DNA of 63,261 nucleotides from an uncultured Christensenellaceae bacterium (GTDB lineage: Bacteria; Bacillota; Clostridia; Christensenellales; Borkfalkiaceae), in contig CAJUKJ010000008.1 in the NCBI GenBank assembly GCA_910587365.1, forward strand, positions 1 to 63,261, written 5' to 3'. Position numbers and translations under genes: made by a program. Below, in pieces: positions 40,249-49,303 of this stretch. Numbering within the stretch: position 1 is the first letter of the stretch; every line of letters starts with the position of its first letter. The notes under the pieces were generated by a model. The model had not been told where the DNA came from, searched no databases, and worked only from the letters and a program-made list of their open reading frames with translations.

Positions 40249-41579
40249 AATTCGTAGTCCTCCGTTTTACCGTAAAGGTCGTAACCGTCGTTTCCTGAAA
40301 TAATCACTTCGTTATACTCACCCTGGACGGCTTTGGGAGAATTGAAGTAAACTTTACCGTCAATGTCGGGTGCGCTAAAATAAGCCCTACCCTCAAAGCA
40401 GTTTTTGCTGTAATTGATACCGTCGCATATAACGCGCAATCTTTTACCGACGTATGAATTAAGTTTTTCCGCTGAAATTTCACGTTGAACAGAATAAAGC
40501 TTTTTTACCCTCGCCCTCTTTGTTGCATAAGGAACTTGCCCTTTTAATTTATAGGCAGGGGTATCAGGTTCTCTCGAATATGCAAAAAAACCGCAATTGT
40601 CAAGCTTCGCTTCACGCAGAAAACCGCAAAGCGCGTCACATTCTTGTTGGGTTTCGGACGGAAATCCCGCAATAAAAGTAGAACGGATTGCAATATCGGG
40701 AATATTATCCCTCAGCTTTTTAATAAGCTGTAAATATTCCGCCCTACTGCCCTTTCGGTTCATAAGCTTTAAAATTCTATCTTCGCTGTGCTGAAAAGGA
40801 ATATCAAGATATTTAATAATTTTATTATTATTCTTAATTTCCCCGATTAACGCATCGTCAATCATATCAGGATAGCAGTACAATAATCTTACACTATTAA
40901 TGTTGACAAGTGCTGTCAACTTTTGCAAAATTTCTATTAATTTTTTTTGACCGTATAAATCTATGCCGTAGCGTGTTACGTCCTGTGCGACTATAATCAG
41001 CTCGGAAACGTCGCCAAGTCCCTGAGCCTCTTTAACAAGCTGTTCTATCGGATAACTTTTATATTTTCCACGTATCTTAGGTATAAGGCAATAGGTACAA
41101 CGGTTGTTGCATCCGTCAGCTATTTTAAGATAAGCAAAATGTGCAGGAGTAGTAATTACCCTTTGGGATACGTACTCTCCGTTTCCGCTGCCTACTGAAT
41201 TTATTCTTTCTCCAAGATAAGCCCTATCCAGAGCTTCAAAAATTTTGTCGTAGTCATCTGTACCGAGAAATACGTCGGCCTCTACCAGAGCGTCAAAGGT
41301 TTCGCCGACATATTTTTGCGGCAGACAGCCTGTAATTACTAACTTTTCAAGATTTTCGCTTTTGTAAGCGGCACATTCAAGTACAGTTTCAATAGCTTCT
41401 TTTCTCGATTCATTTAGAAAAGCGCAGGTATTGACGATAATAATCTGAGCCTCGGCGATATCGTCGGTTATGACGCAACCCCTTTCTCTTATTATTGACA
41501 AAAGCTTTTCGGAATCTACCCTGTTTTTATCGCAACCGAGTGAGATTAATCCGAATTTCTTCTGTGCAAAATCAATCAT
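40245..41579 (-). CDS. rimO: ribosomal protein S12 methylthiotransferase
   Basis: RimO adds a methylthio group to an Asp of ribosomal protein S12. Like MiaB it has two clusters: Cys16, Cys52 and Cys85 for the auxiliary one and Cys157, Cys161 and Cys164 (DGCNNRCTYCLIPKIRGKY) for the SAM one. SLGCDKNRVDSE is the RimO-specific N-terminal motif, which separates it from MiaB, also encoded in this window. It overlaps ftsK by 8 bases and pgsA by 4. Confidence 0.97.
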   Translation of the reverse strand: MIDFAQKKFGLISLGCDKNRVDSEKLLSIIRERGCVITDDIAEAQIIIVNTCAFLNESRKEAIETVLECAAYKSENLEKLVITGCLPQKYVGETFDALVEADVFLGTDDYDKIFEALDRAYLGERINSVGSGNGEYVSQRVITTPAHFAYLKIADGCNNRCTYCLIPKIRGKYKSYPIEQLVKEAQGLGDVSELIIVAQDVTRYGIDLYGQKKLIEILQKLTALVNINSVRLLYCYPDMIDDALIGEIKNNNKIIKYLDIPFQHSEDRILKLMNRKGSRAEYLQLIKKLRDNIPDIAIRSTFIAGFPSETQQECDALCGFLREAKLDNCGFFAYSREPDTPAYKLKGQVPYATKRARVKKLYSVQREISAEKLNSYVGKRLRVICDGINYSKNCFEGRAYFSAPDIDGKVYFNSPKAVQGEYNEVIISGNDGYDLYGKTEDYEL

Positions 41580-44500
41580 CTATTTCTCCGTAAGTATTAA
41601 TAAATTCTTCTTTGGAAAGCAATACCTTTCTCGGCTTAGATCCCTCGGATTGGGTAACGTAGTTCATATTTTCCATCCAGTCGATTATTTTGCAAGCCTT
41701 GATATATCCGACGGGAAAACGGCGTTGTATCATTGAAACGGATGCCTGGTTTGAAGTTACGCAATAGAACAACGCTTTAATATACGTATCGTCAATTTTT
41801 GTATCTCCAGCGTCCGCATTGCCGTCATCTCCGCCCATAGAATTAGAGTTTTCTTCCGCTTCGACTTTGTTAATAAAGTCGGAAACGCTTTGGTCAAAAT
41901 ACGTTTCATTATGAGCCTTGACAAAGTCGGTAACCTTCTGAACCTCGTGAGTATCAACAAAGCATCCCTGTATGCGGGCAAGGTCTGGACTTTCGGCTGA
42001 ACGGAAATACAAGTCGCCCTTACCCAAAAGCTTTTCCGCACCGCCGATATCAAAGATAGTACGCGCGTCGTCAAAAGAGTTAACTTTGAAGCCTATTCTC
42101 GTAGGCAAATTAGATTTTATTAAGCCTGTAATACAGTCTACCGAAGGACGTTGAGTTGCAAGAATTAAATGTATCCCCGCCGCCCTTGCCTTTTGAACAA
42201 GCTTTATAATCCTACTTTCTATATCCTTTTTTGCTTGAAGCATCAAATCGCCGAATTCGTCGAGAATTATAACAACCTTCGGTAACTTTTCTTCTCCGTC
42301 TTGTAAATGATTATTATATTCGTCAAGCGTCTTTGTTGCGGTACCCTTTTCCGTCATATCCTTGAAAAGAGTATACCTTCTTTCCATTTCCTTAATAGCC
42401 CAGTTCAAAGCTTTAATAGCCTTGTCCACATCGTAAATGATTTCATTAATCATTAGATGCGGAAGCTTATCGTATGATATAAATTCAACTTGCTTAGGGT
42501 CGACAAGAATAAGCCTTAAATCCTCCGGCCCGTATTTATATAACAAACTTATAAGCAGCGAACTAAGACAAATACTTTTACCGCTACCGGTAGTACCGGC
42601 TACAAGCAGATGCGGCATTTTTGTAATATCGGGACAAACCACTTCCCCCTCGATATTTTTTCCGAGTGCAAACGTAATCGACTTAGGTTTGCAATTTATA
42701 AACTTTGAACTTGAAAGCATGCTTTTAAGTCCGACTACCGTTCTTGAATTATTCGGAACTTCTATAGATACCGCACCCTTGGAATAATTAAGATAAGCCG
42801 TAACGTTTTCCTTCATTAACGCCATAGCAATGGCTTCCCTGTAATTGAGTGCCTGTTTGATTTTAGTCTTATCTTCTACTATTATATCGTAACGTGTAAT
42901 TGCAGGACCTATCGTCACGTTGGACACTTCGCTTTCTATTTTGAATCTTGCAAGCGTTTCAACAATAGTACGCTTATTATCTTCTATTTCACCCGTATTA
43001 ACATTGCCTGATTCAGGATAATCATCCAAAAGATCCAAACCGGGACGGATGTACTTTTTCCAGACGTGTTTAGGCTTTTCTTCCTGCTTAGAAGTTTCTT
43101 CAACGGGTTTGGGAACGGTCTTCTGAACTTCGGGTTTAACTCTGCGTTCGCCAATAAGCCCCCTGCTTTCTATACGTTTTTCAGGGACGCTTTCCGTTAT
43201 GCTCTCCGAAATATTTTCTGCCTTATTTTCAGTACGGCTCTCGGTACGGCTTTCAGAAACAGAATTTCTGGTTAAAGAGAAAGGCTGCTCTTCAATACCG
43301 TCACTCTCGTCATCGAAAATATTAGCTTTACTGCGTTCTGCTCGTCTGGATGCCAGCCTTGAAACATCGGGTTCGATTCGTTTTTCGCTTAGTGAAGCGT
43401 TGGACGAACCGAATATGCTGAACATATCCACTTTACCGTCCTGAATAGGCTTTTCCTCTTCTTCAACCTGTTCAAATTCAACCCGCTCACTACGGTCGGA
43501 AACTACGTGGGTAGGTTCGTCAGTTTCCTCGGTTAAGTCCTCGGACATACTGTTTACCGGCTCGTTTAAAATGTAATTATCAGACTGTGTGTAAGTATCA
43601 TCATCGGCAAAACTATTCACTTCTTCGCGTATGGTTTCCGAATAACCGGAAGCAGATTGTTCCTCTTCGGCTTCATAACAGGACTGTGAAGAATACACTC
43701 CGCCCGAAACCTCTTCATAATCGTCGAGCTTATCTACCGGCTTATCTCCATAAACGTAATTTGACGGAGCTGACACTGCAGGCTGGTTTAAAACGTCTTC
43801 CTGATAACTTTCCGCATAAGACTGTATGGGGACAGCACTCCCCTTCTTCTCGCTTGCAAAACTGTTAAGGTAATCGGTCTTATTATGTACAGGATGGTTA
43901 AAATAAGAATCTTCGCTGAAAATCATATTGCGCCTATAACTTTCGGCATCGAATTCCCCCTTTTCAAACAATATCTTCCGTCCGAGATTTTTTTGTGAAT
44001 ACGGGTTAGCATCCTCTTCCCTTATCCTTTGGACAGGCGGTTGGGTTACGGCTACTTCATTGCGTCGTTCAAAAAAATGTGTCTGTTGCGGAACAGAACG
44101 TACAACGGGTGTTTCAACCGTTTCGTCAATAACGTCTTCCGTTACATTGGAAATCGTAACTTTAGATGCAGGACTACCCTTACGACGAAAAAGAACCGTA
44201 AAAAGAAAGTATCCCGCAGCAATCGTAAGCAATGAAAAAATAATATATGCGCCCACAAATGTAGTTACCTTGGCAACAGGATAAACAATCAGTGCCGATA
44301 TTACCCCGCCGAAGGTATAGCCTTTAATGCCGTTTTCCGCATTTGTGTAGCAATCGGAGATATATCCTCCGTAACTGTCAAGCGAGATATTTCTGCTTGT
44401 TGCGGCGTGAAAAAGTAAAAAAGCAGCAAACACAGTTAAACAAACCGCAAATGCGGTTTTAAAAGAAATTTTGAAACTTTTTCCGAATACAAGCCATTCT

Positions 44501-44718
44501 CCGAAATAAGCTAAAATTGCAACTAACAGGAAAGAACCGTACCCGAACGTACCAAACATAAATAAACAGATTGCCTTACCTATCCCCGCAAAAACAGCTT
44601 TACCTGTAAAAAGCATAAGAAGTAAAATCGCGCTGAACAACAGCAACGTCATCCCCAATGTTTCTCTTGTAAATACGTAAGTAGATTTATTGTTTTTTTC
44701 TCTATTCTTTTTGTTCAC
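41572..44718 (-). CDS. ftsK: DNA translocase FtsK/SpoIIIE
   Basis: FtsK pumps chromosomal DNA through the closing septum and helps dimer resolution. Four to five hydrophobic segments occupy about 15-180. A long Glu/Ser-rich linker (about 190-560), with Thr-Glu-Ser repeats such as RTESRTENKAE, precedes the motor with Walker A AGTTGSGKSICLS. The C-terminal winged-helix gamma domain (SNQASVSMIQRRFPVGY) reads KOPS-like sites. The 1048 residues are longer than the 750-800 of Bacillus because of the linker. A GTG start follows CGGAGA. It heads the rimO-pgsA-cinA-recA-nadE operon. Confidence 0.96.
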   Translation of the reverse strand: MNKKNREKNNKSTYVFTRETLGMTLLLFSAILLLMLFTGKAVFAGIGKAICLFMFGTFGYGSFLLVAILAYFGEWLVFGKSFKISFKTAFAVCLTVFAAFLLFHAATSRNISLDSYGGYISDCYTNAENGIKGYTFGGVISALIVYPVAKVTTFVGAYIIFSLLTIAAGYFLFTVLFRRKGSPASKVTISNVTEDVIDETVETPVVRSVPQQTHFFERRNEVAVTQPPVQRIREEDANPYSQKNLGRKILFEKGEFDAESYRRNMIFSEDSYFNHPVHNKTDYLNSFASEKKGSAVPIQSYAESYQEDVLNQPAVSAPSNYVYGDKPVDKLDDYEEVSGGVYSSQSCYEAEEEQSASGYSETIREEVNSFADDDTYTQSDNYILNEPVNSMSEDLTEETDEPTHVVSDRSERVEFEQVEEEEKPIQDGKVDMFSIFGSSNASLSEKRIEPDVSRLASRRAERSKANIFDDESDGIEEQPFSLTRNSVSESRTESRTENKAENISESITESVPEKRIESRGLIGERRVKPEVQKTVPKPVEETSKQEEKPKHVWKKYIRPGLDLLDDYPESGNVNTGEIEDNKRTIVETLARFKIESEVSNVTIGPAITRYDIIVEDKTKIKQALNYREAIAMALMKENVTAYLNYSKGAVSIEVPNNSRTVVGLKSMLSSSKFINCKPKSITFALGKNIEGEVVCPDITKMPHLLVAGTTGSGKSICLSSLLISLLYKYGPEDLRLILVDPKQVEFISYDKLPHLMINEIIYDVDKAIKALNWAIKEMERRYTLFKDMTEKGTATKTLDEYNNHLQDGEEKLPKVVIILDEFGDLMLQAKKDIESRIIKLVQKARAAGIHLILATQRPSVDCITGLIKSNLPTRIGFKVNSFDDARTIFDIGGAEKLLGKGDLYFRSAESPDLARIQGCFVDTHEVQKVTDFVKAHNETYFDQSVSDFINKVEAEENSNSMGGDDGNADAGDTKIDDTYIKALFYCVTSNQASVSMIQRRFPVGYIKACKIIDWMENMNYVTQSEGSKPRKVLLSKEEFINTYGEIDD

Positions 44719-44764
44719 AACTATTCTCCGATAGTATTATTGTAAGCAAAATAATACATTTTCA

Positions 44765-44793
44765 ATTATATCATTTAAGTATAGAAATGACAA
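44765..44793 (-). promoter_or_regulatory. ftsK operon promoter
   Basis: TTGTCA (44793-44788) and TATAAT (44770-44765) on the minus strand, spacer 17, about 40 bases before the predicted GTG start. Confidence 0.68.
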
Positions 44794-44844
44794 CAAAATG
44801 AATATAAAAATTAAATTTTTTTATATAATATAGAATGATAAAAA

Positions 44845-44876
44845 AACAAAAAAACCGCGCGGACTCCGCACGGTTT
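44845..44876 (-). terminator. ilvC terminator
   Basis: AAACCG/CGGTTT with an inner GCGG-ACT-CCGC hairpin and one internal mismatch, followed on the minus strand by a run of eight T. It lies 14 bases after the ilvC stop. Confidence 0.82.
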
Positions 44877-44889
44877 ACTTATATGCAAA

Positions 44890-45921
44890 TTATAATTTTG
44901 TTTTTCCCTTTTCCGCTTCGTATATACTGTTTGCATCGTTCCAGGAATACATACCGCGTATTTCTTTACCGACTTCTTCAAGTTGGTGCGACGCTTCCAA
45001 TGACCTTTTAGCATCGAAGTGCGCCCTGCCGTTATTGTTTTCGGCTATCCACTTAGAGGCAAACGTTCCGTCCTGAATCTCTTCAAGAACTTTTTTCATC
45101 TCTTTCTTGGTTTCTTCCGTAATTATACGTTTACCTGTTTCATAATCGCCGTACTCGGCAGTATCGGAAACGGAATATCTCATCATAGAGAAACCGCCCT
45201 TGTAAATAAGGTCTACAATAAGTTTCATCTCATGAATACATTCAAAATAAGCGTTTTTAGGGTCGTACCCCGCCTCAACCAAAGTTTCAAATCCCGCTTT
45301 CATAAGCGCGGTAACGCCGCCGCAAAGTACCGCCTGTTCTCCGAATAAATCGGTTTCTGTTTCACATTTAAAAGTAGTTTCAAGAACGCCAGCCCTTGCC
45401 CCACCTATTCCTGCCGCATATGCAAGCGCGATATCCAAAGCTTTGCCTGTATAGTTTTGATGAATTGCAACAAGACAAGGCACGCCTTTACCTTCCTGAT
45501 ACTCGGAACGGACGGTGTGTCCGGGGCCCTTGGGGGCAATCATAAAGACGTCGATATTTGCAGGGGGAATTATCTGATGATAATGTATATTAAACCCGTG
45601 GGCAAATGCAAGTGCCGCACCTTCTTTCAAATTCTTCTCGATACTCTCTTTATAAACTTTAGCCTGTTTTTCATCGTTGATTAAAATCATAACGACATCT
45701 GCACGCTTGGTAGCTTCGGCAACGTTATAAACCTTAAAACCTGCCGATTCTGCTTTTGGCCAGGACTTTCCACCCTCGTGCAGACCTATAACAACGTTAA
45801 CGCCGCTCTCTCTCAAATTTAACGCGTGGGCATGCCCTTGACTGCCGTAACCGATAACTGCAACCGTCTTATTTTTCAAAACATTAACATCACAGTCTGA
45901 CTGGTAATAAATTTTAGACAT
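44890..45921 (-). CDS. ilvC: ketol-acid reductoisomerase
   Basis: IlvC converts acetolactate and acetohydroxybutyrate to dihydroxy acids in valine and isoleucine synthesis with NAD(P)H. The nucleotide-binding motif GYGSQGHAHALN and the metal-site residues in DLFGEQAVLCGG and YDPKNAYFECIHEMKLIVDL are intact. The 343-residue class I length is usual. CGGAGG precedes the ATG. It stands alone with its own promoter and terminator and no ilvB, ilvN, ilvD or leu gene beside it. No T-box structure fits in its ~42-base leader. Confidence 0.96.
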   Translation of the reverse strand: MSKIYYQSDCDVNVLKNKTVAVIGYGSQGHAHALNLRESGVNVVIGLHEGGKSWPKAESAGFKVYNVAEATKRADVVMILINDEKQAKVYKESIEKNLKEGAALAFAHGFNIHYHQIIPPANIDVFMIAPKGPGHTVRSEYQEGKGVPCLVAIHQNYTGKALDIALAYAAGIGGARAGVLETTFKCETETDLFGEQAVLCGGVTALMKAGFETLVEAGYDPKNAYFECIHEMKLIVDLIYKGGFSMMRYSVSDTAEYGDYETGKRIITEETKKEMKKVLEEIQDGTFASKWIAENNNGRAHFDAKRSLEASHQLEEVGKEIRGMYSWNDANSIYEAEKGKTKL

Positions 45922-45969
45922 ATAATACCTCCGAATTTTACGTTAGGGTGTTTCGCCCTTTTTCTGAAT

Positions 45970-45998
45970 ATTATAATGTTTATAATGTTTCAAGTCAA
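45970..45998 (-). promoter_or_regulatory. ilvC promoter
   Basis: TTGACT (45998-45993) and TATAAT (45975-45970) on the minus strand, spacer 17. The ~42-base leader contains only a small AGGG/CCCT hairpin. Confidence 0.75.
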
Positions 45999-46124
45999 GC
46001 AATATTGCATATTAATAAGAAAAATATATAAAAATTTGCATATTTTAGCATATACGTGCATAATTATCAAGAATTTAGACAAAAAATATGAATATTTTAT
46101 ACTCTTTGCGATACAATTCGGCGT

Positions 46125-47450
46125 TCAAATGCTGCCGACGCATTTTTTTGCTATAGAATATATATCCCCCGCACCCAAAAAGAGAACCATATCCTTTTCC
46201 CCTGCCTTTGAAATAAAGCCTGTAATATCGCCCGCATCATCGCCGTAACGCGATTTTTTTATACTTTGCGATAAAGTAAGCGCGCTTCCCGCATCGTCAT
46301 AATATTCACGTGCAGCAAAAGTTTTATAGATAAGTAAATTATTCAAAGGCGACAAAACCTTGACAAACTGCTTAAAAAGATTTTTAGTACGCGAATAAGT
46401 GTGGGGTTGAAACACAACGAAAAGTCTGCCTTCGGTAAGTTTTTGCGCAGTACGAATGATTGCCCGTATTTCATTGGGATGATGCGCGTAATCTGCAATG
46501 CAGACGGCACCATTTACATTTCCTATATTTTCAAACCGTCTTTCGACACCCGAAAAAGATAACAACCCTTCGCGTATGCAATCAAATTTTATTCCTACGG
46601 CTCTTGCCGCTGCAATAGCCGCAAGAGAATTGAGTACGTTATGTTTACCGTAAACGTTTAAATAAACCTCTCCGAGCCGCGCACCGCACTCATAAGCAAT
46701 AAACGAATATCTACCTTCGATATTCTTTATGTTCTTCGCATAATAATCAGCTGATTTATCAAAACCGAAACTCTGACCGAAAGTTAACGGTAAATCACGG
46801 TAAAGCGACACCGCCACGTCCGCGCTGTCCGCAAATCTTATATACGCTTCCTTTAAAGCGGCTTCGCTACCGTAGCATTCCAAATGATCGGCATCACTGT
46901 TTAAAATTACAGCCACGTTTGGTTTCAATAATAAAAAGTTCTTCTTATATTCACAAGCTTCGGTTATAAAAAAATCATTGCCTCCGTAATAAAAATTTGC
47001 ATACTTTAAATCATTACCGCCGATATGTGAGGTAAACTTTTTATTTGCAGCAGCAAAAATATGCGTAAGCATAGCACTGCACGTAGTTTTGCCGTGACAG
47101 CCCGAAACCGCTATTACTTTTTTAAAATCACGGCTGATTTCGTAAAGAAATTGTCCGCGCGATATTATTTCTTTGGATAGATTTTCCGCCTCGGTTAAAC
47201 GAACATCTGTATCTTTTATCGCGTCAGTGTAAATAATTAAATCGTAATCTTTGACACTGTCAACAGCACCGCCTGTAACCACCGATGCCCCGAGGTTTAT
47301 CAATTCAGCAGTGTATTCGTTAGAGCAAACATCGCTTCCGCCGACTTTTTTGCCGAGCGATAAAAGATATTTTGCCAGTCCACTCATACTGACTCCGCCT
47401 ATTCCAATGAAGTAAAAACTATTAAATCTATCCGTAAATTTTAAACGCAT
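46125..47450 (-). CDS. murC: UDP-N-acetylmuramate--L-alanine ligase
   Basis: MurC adds the first L-alanine of the peptidoglycan stem peptide. FYFIGIGGVSMSGLAKYL is the MurC N-terminus, GCHGKTTCSAML the ATP site, and HHPNEIRA the DHxHHPxE-like C-terminal motif. I place the start at 47450 (MRLKFTDRF); 15 upstream codons form a hydrophobic stretch unlike any MurC. No Shine-Dalgarno is visible. It is separated from the dcw cluster by spoVG and ftsZ, with no promoter of clear consensus. Confidence 0.95.
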   Translation of the reverse strand: MRLKFTDRFNSFYFIGIGGVSMSGLAKYLLSLGKKVGGSDVCSNEYTAELINLGASVVTGGAVDSVKDYDLIIYTDAIKDTDVRLTEAENLSKEIISRGQFLYEISRDFKKVIAVSGCHGKTTCSAMLTHIFAAANKKFTSHIGGNDLKYANFYYGGNDFFITEACEYKKNFLLLKPNVAVILNSDADHLECYGSEAALKEAYIRFADSADVAVSLYRDLPLTFGQSFGFDKSADYYAKNIKNIEGRYSFIAYECGARLGEVYLNVYGKHNVLNSLAAIAAARAVGIKFDCIREGLLSFSGVERRFENIGNVNGAVCIADYAHHPNEIRAIIRTAQKLTEGRLFVVFQPHTYSRTKNLFKQFVKVLSPLNNLLIYKTFAAREYYDDAGSALTLSQSIKKSRYGDDAGDITGFISKAGEKDMVLFLGAGDIYSIAKKCVGSI

Positions 47451-47535
47451 AATAAATTTTATTAAAAAAAATAGGGAAATAGCACGAAAAATCAATATTT
47501 CTTAAAAAAAATACAAAAAATTTGTCTTTAATGTA

Positions 47536-47564
47536 TTGAAATTATCTAACTTTTATTGTACAAT
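47536..47564 (+). promoter_or_regulatory. spoVG promoter
   Basis: TTGAAA at 47536-47541 and TACAAT at 47559-47564, spacer 17. It is of sigma-A type; in Bacillus spoVG is read by sigma-H, whose consensus I do not see here. Confidence 0.65.
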
Positions 47565-47599
47565 GAAAACAATGAAAGTATATTCTGGCAGGTGTAAAA

Positions 47600-47863
47600 A
47601 TGAAAATCTCAGATGTACGAATCAGATTAGTTAACAAGGAGGACAATAAACTTAAAGCAGTAGCTTCTATTACTATTGATGATTGCTTCGTCATTCACGA
47701 TATCAAAGTAATTGAAGCTGACAGCGGCGCGTTTATTGCGATGCCCAGCAGAAAAACTAATGATGGCGAATATAAGGATATTGCGCATCCACTTAACACA
47801 GAGACCCGAGAACTTATAAAAAAAGCAATCCTTACGGCTTACTACGATGAACTTAAAAATTAA
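47600..47863 (+). CDS. spoVG: septation/RNA-binding protein SpoVG
   Basis: The 87-residue protein MKISDVRIRLVNKEDNKLKA...IDDCFVIHDIKVI...AMPSRK is a typical SpoVG. SpoVG proteins bind nucleic acid and affect septation, sporulation or virulence, depending on species. AGGTG precedes the ATG. It lies between murC and ftsZ on the opposite strand, with its own promoter and terminator. Its presence does not prove sporulation. Confidence 0.96.
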   Translation: MKISDVRIRLVNKEDNKLKAVASITIDDCFVIHDIKVIEADSGAFIAMPSRKTNDGEYKDIAHPLNTETRELIKKAILTAYYDELKN

Positions 47864-47902
47864 GTCAACTTTTGGTTTTCCGTTAGTTAATACTGAATTT
47901 GT

Positions 47903-47945
47903 AAACAAGAATCCCGTCGGCAATCCGACGGGATTCTTGTTTTAT
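47903..47945. terminator. bidirectional terminator between spoVG and ftsZ
   Basis: A perfect 18-bp stem (47903-47920 with 47925-47942) with loop CAAT and T/A flanks, placed between two converging stops. Confidence 0.92.
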
Positions 47946-47956
47946 CTTATATATTC

Positions 47957-49282
47957 TTAATCGTTACGTTTTTTTCCGAGATTTCTTAAAAGTTGGGCAA
48001 ACTTAGGAACATTCTTTTCGTTCGGACGTTCTATTGAATCCTCTTCGCGCGGAACCGGTCTTCCACCCTGCTGCTGAACAATTTGATACGGTTGTTGCGG
48101 AGCTTGTTGCTGGACAGACTGGTAGGACTGCTGCGGCTGTATCGGCTGATAATGCTGGGCGGGCTGTTGCTGTACGGGTTGTTGTACAGACTGACGGTTA
48201 TAATAGGGTTCGTTTACCGACATTCTGTCACTTTGAACGGTGTTGTATGAGCGGCTGTCGTAAATTCGCCCGCTTTGATAATTCCTTAATGTACTGTCCT
48301 CTTCGCGCCTGCTGTCAAAACCGGGAAAACTTGTAGCAATAACGGTAATTTCAACCTCGTCGCGGACGTTAGGATCAATTCTTGCACCGAATATTATGTT
48401 TGCGGAAGCGTCGACTACGCTTCTTACAAGCTCTGCTGCGTCTGCAACCTCGTCAAAGGTCAAATCGTCGCCGCCAACCACGTTCAATATGACGCCGCGC
48501 GCACCTTCTATGGTTGTTTCAAGCAAAGGGCAGTTTACGGCAAGTCTTACCGCCTCGATAATCCTGTTGTCGCCCTTTGCAACACCGACGCCGAGATGCG
48601 CAACGCCCTTGTCTTTGAGAATGGTTCTTACGTCCGCAAAGTCAAGATTGATAAGCGAGGGATTTACTATAAGCTCTGCAAGCCCCTTTATTCCCTGCTT
48701 CAAAATTTCGTCAGCAACACGCAACGCTTCTCTCATCGGGGTATTTTTTGCAACTACCGTTTTAATCTTATCATTGGGAATTATGATAAGCGTATCAACA
48801 TATTTCTTTAAATTTTCAAGCCCCTTAGCGGTATTTTCCATACGTTTTTTGCCTTCAAAACCGAATGGCTCGGTAACTACGGCAACCGTAAGAATCTTCA
48901 TATCACGCGCAATTTTAGCTATTACAGGTGCGGCACCCGTTCCCGTTCCGCCACCCATACCGGCAGTTATAAACAAAAGATCGGTACCCTCAATAGCTTT
49001 GGTAAGCTGCTCCTTGCTTTCTTCGGCAGCCGCTCTGCCGACGTCGGGATCGGCACCCGCGCCTAACCCTTTGGTAAGCGCACCGCCTATCTGGATTTTA
49101 TTTTCGCAAGGCGAAAGCGCGAGAATCTGGCTGTCCGTATTTACAACGTAATATTCCGCACAGTTTATGCCCGCGTCAAGCATTCTGTTTACTGCGTTGT
49201 TACCTGCGCCGCCGACGCCGATTACTTTTATCCTTGCCCTGCCTGAAAAATTTTGATTATTAGCGGTTAAATCGTTAAACAT
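47957..49282 (-). CDS. ftsZ: cell division protein FtsZ
   Basis: The tubulin-like GTPase that forms the division ring. IGVGGAGNNAVNRM binds nucleotide, GMGGGTGTGAAP is the tubulin signature, and NLDFADVRTIL the T7 loop region. The core ends near 320; a Gln-rich linker (QQPVQQQPAQHYQPIQPQQ) leads to the tail VPKFAQLLRNLGKKRND, a variant of the usual D/E-I-P-x-F-L conserved peptide. GAGGAG precedes the ATG. It follows the ftsA-like gene by 21 bases. Confidence 0.98.
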   Translation of the reverse strand: MFNDLTANNQNFSGRARIKVIGVGGAGNNAVNRMLDAGINCAEYYVVNTDSQILALSPCENKIQIGGALTKGLGAGADPDVGRAAAEESKEQLTKAIEGTDLLFITAGMGGGTGTGAAPVIAKIARDMKILTVAVVTEPFGFEGKKRMENTAKGLENLKKYVDTLIIIPNDKIKTVVAKNTPMREALRVADEILKQGIKGLAELIVNPSLINLDFADVRTILKDKGVAHLGVGVAKGDNRIIEAVRLAVNCPLLETTIEGARGVILNVVGGDDLTFDEVADAAELVRSVVDASANIIFGARIDPNVRDEVEITVIATSFPGFDSRREEDSTLRNYQSGRIYDSRSYNTVQSDRMSVNEPYYNRQSVQQPVQQQPAQHYQPIQPQQSYQSVQQQAPQQPYQIVQQQGGRPVPREEDSIERPNEKNVPKFAQLLRNLGKKRND

Positions 49283-49303
49283 ATTTAACTCTCCTCAGAA
49301 TGT

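Noticed and set aside
45922..46124. T-box or other riboswitch before ilvC
   Set aside because: The clear promoter leaves only about 42 bases of leader, with just a 4-bp hairpin; no T-box sequence is present.
48396..49151. Long open frame opposite ftsZ (251 codons)
   Set aside because: It is antisense to the conserved ftsZ core, with no Shine-Dalgarno or recognisable protein family; a shadow frame.
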